Assembly (NCBI RefSeq): GCF_021390575.1
Contig: NZ_JAJEJQ010000002.1
Coordinates: 1,736,001 to 1,800,000 of the forward strand
Direction: 5' to 3'
Source: Paraburkholderia adhaesiva
Lineage (GTDB): Bacteria; Pseudomonadota; Gammaproteobacteria; Burkholderiales; Burkholderiaceae
Length of the DNA: 64,000 nt
This document shows positions 31,003-39,715 of the stretch, piece after piece (within the stretch, counting starts at the first letter, position 1; each line of letters opens with the position of its first letter). The notes under the pieces are model-generated. The model searched no databases. It was not told where the DNA came from and worked only from the letters and a program-made list of their open reading frames with translations. Made by a program: the position numbers and the translations under genes.

Positions 31003-31497
31003 TTAAACGTGGACGTATGAAGCGAGCGGCTCGGGCAACATGGGTTTCAGTTCGAGCACACCACGCTTGGCATACGGCAAGAGCAGTGCATCGCGCCAGA
31101 ATTCCTGCTGGGGCAGCTCGGTCAGTCCGCCAAGGACAACCAGAATCAGCACCAGCACGACGCCTCGCACGAGCCCGAACATCAATCCGAGCGACCGGTC
31201 CACACCGGACAGTCCGCTCACCTGCACCAGCCGGCCCAGCAACGCATTGACCATGCCGGCAACAAAAACGACGCCGATCACGATCAGCACGAAAGCAAGC
31301 CCCCACTGCGTCAGGGTACCGCCCGGCCAGTGTGCCGGCATCCACGGCACCACGTGTTCCACGTAGCGGCATGCCACCAGAAACGCAGCGATCCAGCCTA
31401 TCAATCCAAAGACTTCGCCGATGAATCCGCGCCACGCCCCGCGCAGCGCCGACACAGCGATTACCGCCATTACAGCGTAGTCGAATGCTGTGAACAT
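31003..31497 (-). CDS. cvpA: CvpA family inner-membrane protein
   Basis: Membrane protein of 164 residues with four hydrophobic segments (about 5-20, 27-45, 64-90 and 104-125). The opening FTAFDYAVMAVIAVSALRG and the motif GLSGVDRSLGLMFGLVRG are typical. CvpA is needed for colicin V export in E. coli and has been linked to envelope homeostasis, and it sits upstream of purF in many proteobacteria. Here it starts seven bases after the SPOR gene ends and precedes purF by 116 bp. Confidence 0.92.
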   Translation of the reverse strand: MFTAFDYAVMAVIAVSALRGAWRGFIGEVFGLIGWIAAFLVACRYVEHVVPWMPAHWPGGTLTQWGLAFVLIVIGVVFVAGMVNALLGRLVQVSGLSGVDRSLGLMFGLVRGVVLVLILVVLGGLTELPQQEFWRDALLLPYAKRGVLELKPMLPEPLASYVHV

Positions 31498-31504
31498 ACG
31501 CGGG

Positions 31505-32476
31505 TTATTCCGCCGCGCCGTTGGAACCGGCCATCAGCCCCGCGCCCCGAACCTTCGCAATCGCCTCCGAGGCCGCTGCGCGATCCGCAAACGGGCCTGC
31601 GCGCAAAAGCGTGCGCGTCGAGCCGTCGGGCTGCTTACGTTGCTCGGTATATGCGGGCACGCCGGCGGCTTTCAACTTCGTTACCCAGTTGTGCGCGGTC
31701 GTCTCGTTCGAGAACGCGCCCAGTTGCACCGCGTAGCGCGCACCCGGCGGTGTCGCTGGCGTGGCGGGGCCGGAGGCGACGACAGTCTTGTCGGCGCTCG
31801 ACACACCCTTCTGGCCCTGCGGGCTGGACTGGCTCGTCGCGTCAGAGTGCGCGCTGTGCGAGCCAGCCGCCGCTGCCGCAGTATTGGCCGGCGGCTGCCC
31901 GGCAGGCTTGCTTGTAGGCGAAGGCTGCGGTTGAGATTGGGTCTGCGCGGTTTGCGCCGTCTTGCCCGGCGTCGCCGAAGCGGCTGCGGCAGGCGTGCTA
32001 TCCGTTTTCTGCGCGGTTTGCGTCGGCGCGGCTGGTGCAGCCGGAGCGATTGCCGACGCGCCAGGCGCCGCTGCCGTTGCGAGGTCCGACGCGCCAGGAT
32101 TATCCGGCGCGACGCCGGCCTGCGTGTCCGCTGCGTCGTCGCGAGCGGCGGGCCCGCCAGCGGCCGCGGTCGGGCGGCTGGGGATATCGATCGCGATGTC
32201 GTCGGTGACGGGCTTCGGGTGCGAATCGAGCACCATCGGCAGAATCACGATGGCCGCCACCACCAGCGCGATCGCGCCGACGAGGCGCCGCCGCGCACGC
32301 TGTTTTTCAGGCAGGGTGGGATCGAGAAGCATCGCTTCGGCGTCGCCCGAACGGTCCGGCCGGCGGCTACGCCGTTCCACACGCGTGCCCTGGCTGCTAC
32401 GCCGTTCCGAGCCCACTTCAGCGCCGCGCCGTCGCGGCGCCGTGTCGTCTTTCTTGCCGAACGAGAAAAGTCCCAT
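31505..32476 (-). CDS. SPOR-domain cell-division protein (DedD-like)
   Basis: Protein of 323 residues. A basic cytoplasmic tail (about 1-65) precedes one membrane segment (about 66-83, LVGAIALVVAAIVILPMV). A long Ala/Pro/Gln/Thr-rich periplasmic linker leads to a C-terminal SPOR domain (about 245-315, YAVQLGAFSNETTAHNW). SPOR domains bind denuded septal peptidoglycan, so it should localise to the division site, as DedD does. The order folC-dedD-cvpA-purF matches that of E. coli, which supports the assignment. Confidence 0.88.
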   Translation of the reverse strand: MGLFSFGKKDDTAPRRRGAEVGSERRSSQGTRVERRSRRPDRSGDAEAMLLDPTLPEKQRARRRLVGAIALVVAAIVILPMVLDSHPKPVTDDIAIDIPSRPTAAAGGPAARDDAADTQAGVAPDNPGASDLATAAAPGASAIAPAAPAAPTQTAQKTDSTPAAAASATPGKTAQTAQTQSQPQPSPTSKPAGQPPANTAAAAAGSHSAHSDATSQSSPQGQKGVSSADKTVVASGPATPATPPGARYAVQLGAFSNETTAHNWVTKLKAAGVPAYTEQRKQPDGSTRTLLRAGPFADRAAASEAIAKVRGAGLMAGSNGAAE

Positions 32477-32542
32477 GTATGGCTGCGCGTTTGGCCTGGT
32501 TTTGACCTGATATCTGCGTGGCGGCGTGCAGGGTGCCGTGCT

Positions 32543-33856
32543 TTAGTGCTGCTGTTTTGACTTTCGCCAGGCCATCACGCCAGCGACAGTCAGGAAACTT
32601 CCGAAAACAATAATTCTATCATTTTCGCCTGCGCGTTTTAGCGCATCTTCAAACGCGGCGGCGGGCGATTCGTAGCGCGTCACGCTGCTGTCGGGGCCGT
32701 CCTTGACGCCCGCCGCGCGCAGCGCCGCTTCAAGTTCCCCGGCCGATGCGGCACGCGCGCCCGGCAGGTCGGTGACGCACCAGTGGTCGATCTCGCCCGA
32801 GATGTTGTGCAGCACGCCTGCGATGTCCTTATCGCGCATCGCGCCGAACACCGCGTAAGTGTAAGGAAAGTAGCCCATGCTGCCGAGATTTTGCGCCAGC
32901 ACGGCCGCCGCATGCGGATTGTGGCCGACGTCGAGAATCACGGAAGGCTTGCCCGGCAGCACCTGGAAGCGGCCCGGCAGTTCGACGTTCGCAAGACCGA
33001 GGCGGATGTCCTGCGCCGAGACCGGCACGCGGTCGCGCATGGATTCGAGCGCCGCGAGCGCCGCCGACGTATTGATCAACTGGTTCGCGCCGCGCAGTGC
33101 GGGGTACGCAAGCGAGGGGCGGCGCTGCGAGCGGCCCGCGTAGGTCCACTGCTGGCGCTCGCTGCCCGCCTGCCCTTCATAGCGGAAATCGCGGCCGAAG
33201 AGCCACAGATCGGCGCCGATGGCCTCGGCATGGTCGATGAGCGTCTTCGGCGGCATCGGATCGGCGCAGATCGCGGGCTTGCCCGCCCGGAAGATGCCGG
33301 CCTTTTCGAAGGCGATCTTCTCGCGCGTGTCGCCGAGGTACTCGGTATGGTCGATGTCGATGCTCGTGACGATCGCACAGTCGGTATCGAGCACGTTCAC
33401 GGCGTCCAGACGGCCGCCGAGGCCCACTTCGAAGATGACGGCGTCGAGCGCGCGCGAGGCGAACAGGTGCATGATCGCGAGCGTCGTGAATTCGAAGTAC
33501 GTCAGCGTTACCGGCTGCGCGAGCGAGAGGCGGGCCGCTTCGACGGCCTCGAAATGCGGCAGCAGGTCGGCGTCGCTGACCTGCGCGCCGCCAATGCGCG
33601 CGCGCTCGTTGAACGAAAGCAGATGCGGCGACGTATGGCAGCCGACGCGATAACCGGCCTTCAGCAGAATCGTTTCGAGAATCGCGCAGGTCGAGCCTTT
33701 CCCGTTGGTGCCGCCGACCGTGAAGATCGGACACTCGAAATTCAGTTGCAGCGCGTCTTTGACCTGCCGGATCCGGCCGAGCCCCATGTCGATGCCGACC
33801 GGATGCGCTGTTTCAAGGTGCGTGAGCCACGCGTCGAGGGAGGGAAAGGTACTCAT
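32543..33856 (-). CDS. folC: Bifunctional folylpolyglutamate synthase / dihydrofolate synthase
   Basis: FolC joins glutamate to dihydropteroate and lengthens the polyglutamate tail of folates, using ATP. The protein has 437 residues. The P-loop FTVGGTNGKGSTCAIL is near residue 47, followed by HTSPHLLSFNERARI. IDIDHTEYLGDTREKIAFEK is the Mur-ligase-type central motif and ILDVGHNPHAA marks the C-terminal domain. ATG at 33856 is preferred over the TTG one codon upstream. It lies between accD and the SPOR gene as in E. coli. Confidence 0.95.
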   Translation of the reverse strand: MSTFPSLDAWLTHLETAHPVGIDMGLGRIRQVKDALQLNFECPIFTVGGTNGKGSTCAILETILLKAGYRVGCHTSPHLLSFNERARIGGAQVSDADLLPHFEAVEAARLSLAQPVTLTYFEFTTLAIMHLFASRALDAVIFEVGLGGRLDAVNVLDTDCAIVTSIDIDHTEYLGDTREKIAFEKAGIFRAGKPAICADPMPPKTLIDHAEAIGADLWLFGRDFRYEGQAGSERQQWTYAGRSQRRPSLAYPALRGANQLINTSAALAALESMRDRVPVSAQDIRLGLANVELPGRFQVLPGKPSVILDVGHNPHAAAVLAQNLGSMGYFPYTYAVFGAMRDKDIAGVLHNISGEIDHWCVTDLPGARAASAGELEAALRAAGVKDGPDSSVTRYESPAAAFEDALKRAGENDRIIVFGSFLTVAGVMAWRKSKQQH

Positions 33857-33963
33857 CAAATGATTCGTGGCATGCGGCGCGCGGGCCGGGTGCGAGACGC
33901 CGGTCGTGTGCGCCGGTCATGTGAAATGTCCGCTGCAAATACGGCATTATCGCGGAAATGACA

Positions 33964-33993
33964 ACGCGCCGCATGCTTACGCTTGCGGCGCGT
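33964..33993 (-). terminator. Hairpin between accD and folC
   Basis: ACGCGCCGCA (33964-33973) pairs with TGCGGCGCGT (33984-33993). The T-tract on the left is weak, so termination may be partial. A second hairpin immediately after accD (GGGCCTCCGG at 34025-34034 with CCGGAAGGCCC at 34041-34051) lies upstream of it in the direction of transcription. Confidence 0.5.
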
Positions 33994-34057
33994 GGGGAAT
34001 GCGGCCTGCGGCGCGATGTCGCGAGGGCCTCCGGCACGTACCGGAAGGCCCACGGCG

Positions 34058-34930
34058 TCAGGCGACCGCGTCGGCGGGTTGGCGCGAGAGGATCGCCATG
34101 AGTTGCGCGAGTTCTTCGCGCAGCTTGCGGCGGTCGACGATCATATCGACCGCGCCCTTCTGCAGCAGGAACTCCGCACGCTGGAAGCCTTCCGGCAGCT
34201 TCTCGCGCACGGTCTGCTCGATCACGCGCGGGCCGGCGAAGCCGATCAGTGCCTTCGGCTCGGCGATCACGACGTCACCGAGGAACGCGAAGCTCGCCGA
34301 CACACCGCCCATCGTCGGATCGGTCAGCACGGAGATGAACGGCAGCTTGGCCTCGGAGAGCTTCGTCAGCATCGCTGTGGTCTTGGCCATCTGCATGAGC
34401 GACAGCAGGCTTTCCTGCATGCGCGCACCGCCCGAGGCCGTGAAGCAGATGAACGGCACCTGCTGCTCCAGCGCGTTCTGCACGCCGCGCGCAAAGCGCT
34501 CGCCCACCACCGAGCCCATCGAGCCGCCCATGAACGAGAACTCGAAGCACGCCACCACGACCGGCAGCGTGTGGATCGCGCCACCCATCACGACCATGGC
34601 GTCGGTTTCGCCGGTGTCGTCCATCGCTTCCTTGATGCGATCCGGGTACTTGCGGCTGTCCTTGAACTTCAGGGCGTCGACCGGAACGATCTCCTGACCG
34701 ATCTCATAGCGGCCTTCCGCGTCCAGCAGGCCATCAAGCCGCTCGCGCGCGCCGATGCGCATGTGGTGATCGCACTTCGGACAGACGTGGAGATTCGCCT
34801 CGACGTCGTTGCGGTACAGCACCGCTTCGCACGCCGGGCACTTGATCCACAGCCCTTCCGGGATGCTCTTCCGGCTTTTCGGATCGGTTTGCTTGATCTT
34901 CGGCGGCAGCAGTTTGTCGAGCCAGCTCAT
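34058..34930 (-). CDS. accD: Acetyl-CoA carboxylase carboxyltransferase subunit beta
   Basis: Beta subunit of the carboxyltransferase that makes malonyl-CoA for fatty-acid synthesis; it pairs with AccA, which is not in this window. The protein has 290 residues. The N-terminal zinc ribbon is intact (CPACEAVLY near 33 and CPKCDHH near 52). The crotonase-like core includes TASGGARMQESLLSLMQMAK and LTDPTMGGVSASFAF. The C-terminus is ordinary. It is 128 bp downstream of trpA and upstream of folC. Confidence 0.97.
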   Translation of the reverse strand: MSWLDKLLPPKIKQTDPKSRKSIPEGLWIKCPACEAVLYRNDVEANLHVCPKCDHHMRIGARERLDGLLDAEGRYEIGQEIVPVDALKFKDSRKYPDRIKEAMDDTGETDAMVVMGGAIHTLPVVVACFEFSFMGGSMGSVVGERFARGVQNALEQQVPFICFTASGGARMQESLLSLMQMAKTTAMLTKLSEAKLPFISVLTDPTMGGVSASFAFLGDVVIAEPKALIGFAGPRVIEQTVREKLPEGFQRAEFLLQKGAVDMIVDRRKLREELAQLMAILSRQPADAVA

Positions 34931-35058
34931 TTAGTTTCCTTCCTTGACCTTCGCGATGTCTTCATGCGCGCGCGGCGCGGGCGGACGACGAATCCGGTAA
35001 ATTTGACCGGGTTCTGACCCCGACCGCGCATGGCGAAAAGTGGATTTTACCGCACGTG

Positions 35059-35874
35059 CTACCGGTTGCCGCCAGCCGGTGCATCAATCGCGGCACGAAT
35101 GCCCGCGACAAACTGCGTGAGGGTTTGCGCCGCGGCTTCCGGCGGCGTTTGCTCCAGCAGCTGCACGATACGGCTGCCGATCACGACGGCATCGCTCACA
35201 GCGGCGACGGCGGCGGCAGTCTGCGCGTCGCGGATGCCGAACCCGACACCGACCGGCAGCGGCACGTTCGACTTGATCGCCGGCATTTTACTCGCGATGC
35301 TCGCGACGTCCAGATTGGCGGCGCCCGTCACGCCCTTGAGCGACACGTAATAGACATAGCCGCTCGCGGCGCGGCCGACTTCGGCGATGCGCTCGTCGGT
35401 GGAGGTGGGCGCAAGCAGGAAGATCGGATCGATGGCGGCCGCTTTCATCTTCGCAGCGAATTCCACGGATTCTTCCGGCGGATAGTCGACCACCAGCACG
35501 CCATCGACGCCCGCATCCTTTGCCGCGACGGCAAACGCCTCGGCGCCCATGCGCTCGATCGGGTTGGCGTAGCCCATCAGCACGACCGGCGTTTTGTCGT
35601 TGGTTGCGCGGAAGCGCTTGACGTCGGCGAGGACGCTCTTCAACGAGACGCCTTTTTCGAGCGCCCGCTCGGAGGCCTGCTGGATCACGGGGCCGTCGGC
35701 CATCGGGTCCGAGAACGGCACGCCGAGTTCGATCACGTCCGCGCCGCCGGCGGCGAGCGCGTGCATGAATTCGACGGTGCGCGCGGGATCGGGATCGCCG
35801 GCGGTCATGAACGGAATGAGGCCTTTCTTGCGCTGGGCGGCCAGCGCGTCAAACGTGCTTTTGATACGGGACAT
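35059..35874 (-). CDS. trpA: Tryptophan synthase alpha subunit
   Basis: Cleaves indole-3-glycerol phosphate to indole, which passes through the tunnel to TrpB. The protein has 271 residues. The opening MSRIKSTFDALAAQRKKG, the catalytic Glu in DVIELGVPFSDPMADGP (about 50), catalytic Asp in VLVVDYPPEE and the phosphate loop GVGFGIRDA are present. ATG at 35874 has AGAGGA upstream; earlier in-frame starts give unfamiliar sequence. It is separated from trpB by the DNA methyltransferase gene. Confidence 0.97.
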   Translation of the reverse strand: MSRIKSTFDALAAQRKKGLIPFMTAGDPDPARTVEFMHALAAGGADVIELGVPFSDPMADGPVIQQASERALEKGVSLKSVLADVKRFRATNDKTPVVLMGYANPIERMGAEAFAVAAKDAGVDGVLVVDYPPEESVEFAAKMKAAAIDPIFLLAPTSTDERIAEVGRAASGYVYYVSLKGVTGAANLDVASIASKMPAIKSNVPLPVGVGFGIRDAQTAAAVAAVSDAVVIGSRIVQLLEQTPPEAAAQTLTQFVAGIRAAIDAPAGGNR

Positions 35875-35926
35875 GGCAGGGTCCTCTAAATTTGGAACGT
35901 CACTGCGTGTGGTTGGCGGCGGCGCG

Positions 35927-36856
35927 TCAGGCGCCCGCCGCGACACCCTGTACGGCTGACGCCGGCGCGGCAGCTGCCGCGCTCACACGTTCGCGCGCGA
36001 TCGCGCAGTAACTTTCGTTGATTTCATAGCCGACGAATTCGCGCTTCTGGCGTGCGCAGGCGACTGCCGTGGTGCCGCTGCCCATGAACGGGTCCAGCAC
36101 GCGGCCACCCGGCGGGCAGCTCGCGAGCACCATGCGCTCGACGATTTCCAGGGGCTTCTGGGTCGGGTGATCGACGCGCTCCGCGTGCTGCCGGTGCAGA
36201 CGCGAAACCGACCAGACGTCCTTGGGGTTGTAGCCGAGCTCCAGCCACCTGCTACCTTCGAATATTTTCCGCGAACGCGCCTTCTTCGTGACGGCATCGT
36301 ACGGGATGCGGACGGGATCGAGATCGAAGTAGTAATTCTTCGACACCGCGAAAAAACCGATGTTGTCGTGCACCGACGTGAAACGGCGCGTCGTGCCGCC
36401 CATGCTCGGCACGCGACGGTCCCAGACGATCTCGTTGATCATCGTGAGCTTCGACTTCAGGAAGACGAAGATTTCCGGCGCGTACTGCCAGGTGCAGAAC
36501 ACGTAGAGCGAGCCGCTCGGCTTGAGCTTGGGAATAGCCAGATCGAGCCACTCACGCGTCCAGGCAAGGAAGTCCTCGCCCGAGCGCATGTCGGAGTCGT
36601 TGCCGTAGTCCTTGCCGAGCCCATACGGCGGGTCGGCCACGATCAGGTCGATCGAGGCGTCGGGCAGGTTCGCTGCATCGGTCAGAAAATCGCGGTTCAA
36701 GAGCCGGATGCTGTCCGGCACCGTGGCGACCGCGCCCGGCGCGGCAGCCTTGGCAGGCTGCGCGCGGGGCGTGTCTTCGGCGACCTGAACGGCAACTTTA
36801 GCCGCACGGTCAATGACGGGGGCCGGTGCTTGAGGCTCGTCGAACTCGTCACGCAT
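35927..36856 (-). CDS. Orphan beta-class DNA methyltransferase (N4/N6 amino type) inside the trp operon
   Basis: Probable solitary DNA adenine methyltransferase of 309 residues. Motif IV, DLIVADPPYGLG (about 73-84), comes first. A central target-recognition region follows, then the AdoMet-binding motif DPFMGSGTTAVACARQ (about 262) near the C-terminus with PTQKPLEIVERMV before it. This order is the beta class, shared with CcrM. No restriction gene is adjacent. It starts 12 bases after the trpB stop and ends 52 bases before trpA, so it is probably co-transcribed with tryptophan synthase. From memory, the B. cenocepacia orphan enzyme BCAM0992, reported to modify GTWWAC, lies in this chromosomal neighbourhood. 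Specificity here is therefore an inference. Confidence 0.9.
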   Translation of the reverse strand: MRDEFDEPQAPAPVIDRAAKVAVQVAEDTPRAQPAKAAAPGAVATVPDSIRLLNRDFLTDAANLPDASIDLIVADPPYGLGKDYGNDSDMRSGEDFLAWTREWLDLAIPKLKPSGSLYVFCTWQYAPEIFVFLKSKLTMINEIVWDRRVPSMGGTTRRFTSVHDNIGFFAVSKNYYFDLDPVRIPYDAVTKKARSRKIFEGSRWLELGYNPKDVWSVSRLHRQHAERVDHPTQKPLEIVERMVLASCPPGGRVLDPFMGSGTTAVACARQKREFVGYEINESYCAIARERVSAAAAAPASAVQGVAAGA

Positions 36857-36867
36857 CGTGTGGGCGC

Positions 36868-38061
36868 TCAGAACTGAATGCCCGATCGCTCGGCGACCGT
36901 GTGCATGTCCTTGTCGCCCCGGCCCGACAGGTTCACCAGAAGGATCTTGTCCTTCGGCAACGTGGGCGCGAGCTTCGCCGCGTACGCGAGCGCATGGCTC
37001 GATTCGAGCGCGGGAATGATGCCTTCGATGCGGCAGCAGTCGTGGAACGCCTTGAGCGCTTCCTCGTCGTCGATCGTCACGTACTGCGCGCGGCCACTGT
37101 CCTTGAGCCACGCATGCTCCGGACCGACGCCCGGATAGTCGAGGCCCGCCGACACCGAATGCGTCTCGATGATCTGGCCGTTCTCGTCCTGCAGTAGATA
37201 AGTGCGGTTGCCATGCAGCACACCGACGGTACCCGCCGTAAGCGCGGCTGCGTGGCGCCCCGTCTCCATGCCGTCGCCGGCCGGTTCGACGCCGATCAAC
37301 TGCACGGAACTATCGTCGATATACGGGTAAAAGATGCCCATCGCGTTCGAACCGCCGCCCACGCACGCGATCACGGCGTCGGGCTGACGGCCCGTCATCT
37401 CGGGCATCTGTACGCGGCATTCGTCGCCGATCACGCGCTGGAAGTCGCGCACCATCATCGGATACGGGTGCGGGCCCGCCACGGTGCCGATGATGTAGAA
37501 CGTGTTCTCAACGTTGGTGACCCAGTCGCGCATGGCTTCGTTGAGTGCGTCCTTGAGCGTGCGCGAGCCCGATTCCACGGGCACGACCTTCGCGCCGAGC
37601 AGCTTCATGCGGTACATGTTCGCGGCCTGGCGGCGCACGTCCTCGGCGCCCATGTAGACCACGCACTCCATGCCGAAGCGCGCAGCGATCGTGGCGGTGG
37701 CGACGCCGTGCTGGCCCGCGCCCGTCTCGGCGATCACGCGCGGCTTGCCCATACGCTTGGCGAGCAAGGCCTGGCCGATCACGTTGTTCACCTTGTGCGC
37801 GCCGGTGTGGTTCAGGTCTTCGCGCTTCAGGTAGATCTGCGCGCCGCCGACCATTTCGCTCCAGCGCTGCGCGTGATAGATCGGCGACGGACGGCCGACG
37901 AAATGCTTCAGCTCGCGCTGATATTCGGCGACGAAGTCGGGATCGTCCTTGTATTTCGCGTAGGCGTCGCGCAGTTCGTCGATCGCCTGCATGAGGGTTT
38001 CGGCAGCAAAGATGCCACCATATGGGCCGAAGTGGCCCCGTTCATCGGGTAAGTTGTACAT
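36868..38061 (-). CDS. trpB: Tryptophan synthase beta subunit
   Basis: PLP enzyme of 397 residues joining indole and serine to give tryptophan. The N-terminus PDERGHFGPYGGIFAAETLM, the PLP lysine in LNHTGAHKVNNVIGQALLAK (about 90), ETGAGQHGVATA and the phosphate-binding CVGGGSNAMGIF are all intact. It follows trpF by 65 bp and is followed within 12 bp by the methyltransferase gene. Confidence 0.98.
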   Translation of the reverse strand: MYNLPDERGHFGPYGGIFAAETLMQAIDELRDAYAKYKDDPDFVAEYQRELKHFVGRPSPIYHAQRWSEMVGGAQIYLKREDLNHTGAHKVNNVIGQALLAKRMGKPRVIAETGAGQHGVATATIAARFGMECVVYMGAEDVRRQAANMYRMKLLGAKVVPVESGSRTLKDALNEAMRDWVTNVENTFYIIGTVAGPHPYPMMVRDFQRVIGDECRVQMPEMTGRQPDAVIACVGGGSNAMGIFYPYIDDSSVQLIGVEPAGDGMETGRHAAALTAGTVGVLHGNRTYLLQDENGQIIETHSVSAGLDYPGVGPEHAWLKDSGRAQYVTIDDEEALKAFHDCCRIEGIIPALESSHALAYAAKLAPTLPKDKILLVNLSGRGDKDMHTVAERSGIQF

Positions 38062-38126
38062 AAGTCACTCGCTCGGCCCGCCTCGGAGTGTCCTGCGTTG
38101 CGCAGGACGGGCGTCGGCCATTGGGT

Positions 38127-38813
38127 TCATCCCGCGTCCGCCGCATCTGCTTCATGCACTGCGCGTACGAACGCCGCCATACGGGCGTGATCCTTCACGC
38201 CCCGCGCGCCCGGAACCTCGATGCCACTGGAGACATCGACGGCATACGGACGCACCTGGCGAATCGCATCACCGACGTTTTGCGCGTTCAAGCCACCACT
38301 CAAAACGGCCCGACGCGCGAGCCCTGCGGGAATAAGTGACCAATCGAAGACCTTTCCACCGCCGCCGTATCCGTCGACGTGCGTGTCGAACAGCAGGCCG
38401 CTGGCTGATGAATAACTATTTGCCGATTCTACCAAATCGGCCTCGCGAGTATCTGCCGCTACCCGCAACGCACGCAACCAGGGCAAACCGGCAACGGCGG
38501 CGAGCGCCTCGCACTGACCGGGCGTTTCGTCTCCGTGGAACTGCAGCATCGTGAGAGAGACATTGCTCGCCACCTCACCGATCCACTGCGGCGTGGCGTT
38601 CACGAAGAGCCCCACGACCGAGACGAACGGAGGAATGTCGTGGGTGAGTTCAACGGCCTGCGCGACACTCACCGATCGCGGGCTCGGCGGATAAAACACA
38701 AGACCGATCGCGTCGGCGCCCAGGTCGATGGCATGCGCAACCGCCTCAGGCGACGACAGGCCGCACAGTTTGATGCGGGTGCGATGCACGGCTGATAGAT
38801 CGGCTGAAGTCAT
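38127..38813 (-). CDS. trpF: Phosphoribosylanthranilate isomerase
   Basis: Third step of the tryptophan branch: Amadori rearrangement of phosphoribosylanthranilate. The protein has 228 residues and is a TIM barrel. The catalytic Cys is in TRIKLCGLSSPEA (about 17); the catalytic Asp is expected in LLFDTHVDGYGGGGKVFDW (about 143). VLSGGLNAQNVGDAI and VDVSSGIEVPGARGVKD form the phosphate site. It lies between truA and trpB. Confidence 0.96.
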   Translation of the reverse strand: MTSADLSAVHRTRIKLCGLSSPEAVAHAIDLGADAIGLVFYPPSPRSVSVAQAVELTHDIPPFVSVVGLFVNATPQWIGEVASNVSLTMLQFHGDETPGQCEALAAVAGLPWLRALRVAADTREADLVESANSYSSASGLLFDTHVDGYGGGGKVFDWSLIPAGLARRAVLSGGLNAQNVGDAIRQVRPYAVDVSSGIEVPGARGVKDHARMAAFVRAVHEADAADAG

Positions 38814-38880
38814 GACTGAGGAAGCGGATTGCTCTTGCGATGGTTCTCGATGGTTCTGATCGTGCGCCGCGTTGCGCGCA

Positions 38881-39696
38881 TCAGGCGGCGGCGTTTGACT
38901 CGTCGGACCAGATCGCGCTCCACGGGACGCTGGCCGTATGCGGCGCGGGTACCAGGAACTCGTCAGGATAGCCTACTTGAGCAAGGTAGAGGCCATCGGG
39001 CATGAACGTCGGCGCGGCCTTCGTGCGGTCGAGGCCTGCCAGCACCTCTGCCATCCACGACACCGGATAGCGTCCACGCCCCACCGCCACGAGGCAGCCC
39101 ATCAGGTTGCGGACCATGTGGTGCAGGAACGCATTGGCGCGAAAACGGAAGTGAATGAAGTCGCCCTGAGGCCGGATGTCGATCTGGTACAGGTGCTTGA
39201 CCGGCGTCTTCGACTGGCATTCCGACGAGCGAAACGCCGAAAAGTCGTGCTCGCCGATCAGGTATGCAGCGGCCTCGCGCATCGCGTCGACGTCGAGCGG
39301 GGTGTGGATCCAGCCGGTGCGGGCCGCCAGCATCGGCGAGCGCACGGCGTTGACGTACAGCACGTAGTAATACGTGCGCTCGAACGCGGAAAAGCGTGCG
39401 TGGAACGCCTCCGGCATCGGTTGCGCCCACTGCACGGCCACCGTGTGCGGCAGGAACGCGTTGGTCCCGCGCACCCACGAGAACGGTGCGCGGTCGAGTT
39501 CGGTATCGAAATGGACGACCTGACCGAGGCCGTGAACGCCGGTATCCGTACGCCCTGCCACGACCGTCTGCAGCGGCACGCACGCGAACTCGCGCAGAGC
39601 CCGCTCGAGTTCGTCCTGCACCGTCTTGCCGTGCGGCTGCGACTGCCAGCCGCAAAACGCGGCCCCGTCGTACTGGATTCCTAGCGCGATACGCAT
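38881..39696 (-). CDS. truA: tRNA pseudouridine synthase A (positions 38-40)
   Basis: Modifies uridines 38-40 in the anticodon arm of many tRNAs. The protein has 271 residues. The catalytic Asp is in AGRTDTGVHGLGQVVHFDT (about residue 51). RIALGIQYDGAAFCGWQ at the start and FRFRANAFLHHMVRNLMG later are family signatures. It starts 20 bp after fimV ends and precedes trpF by 67 bp, the usual fimV-truA-trpF order of beta- and gammaproteobacteria. Confidence 0.97.
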   Translation of the reverse strand: MRIALGIQYDGAAFCGWQSQPHGKTVQDELERALREFACVPLQTVVAGRTDTGVHGLGQVVHFDTELDRAPFSWVRGTNAFLPHTVAVQWAQPMPEAFHARFSAFERTYYYVLYVNAVRSPMLAARTGWIHTPLDVDAMREAAAYLIGEHDFSAFRSSECQSKTPVKHLYQIDIRPQGDFIHFRFRANAFLHHMVRNLMGCLVAVGRGRYPVSWMAEVLAGLDRTKAAPTFMPDGLYLAQVGYPDEFLVPAPHTASVPWSAIWSDESNAAA

Positions 39697-39715
39697 ACGG
39701 ATTGCGGTGCCTCGA

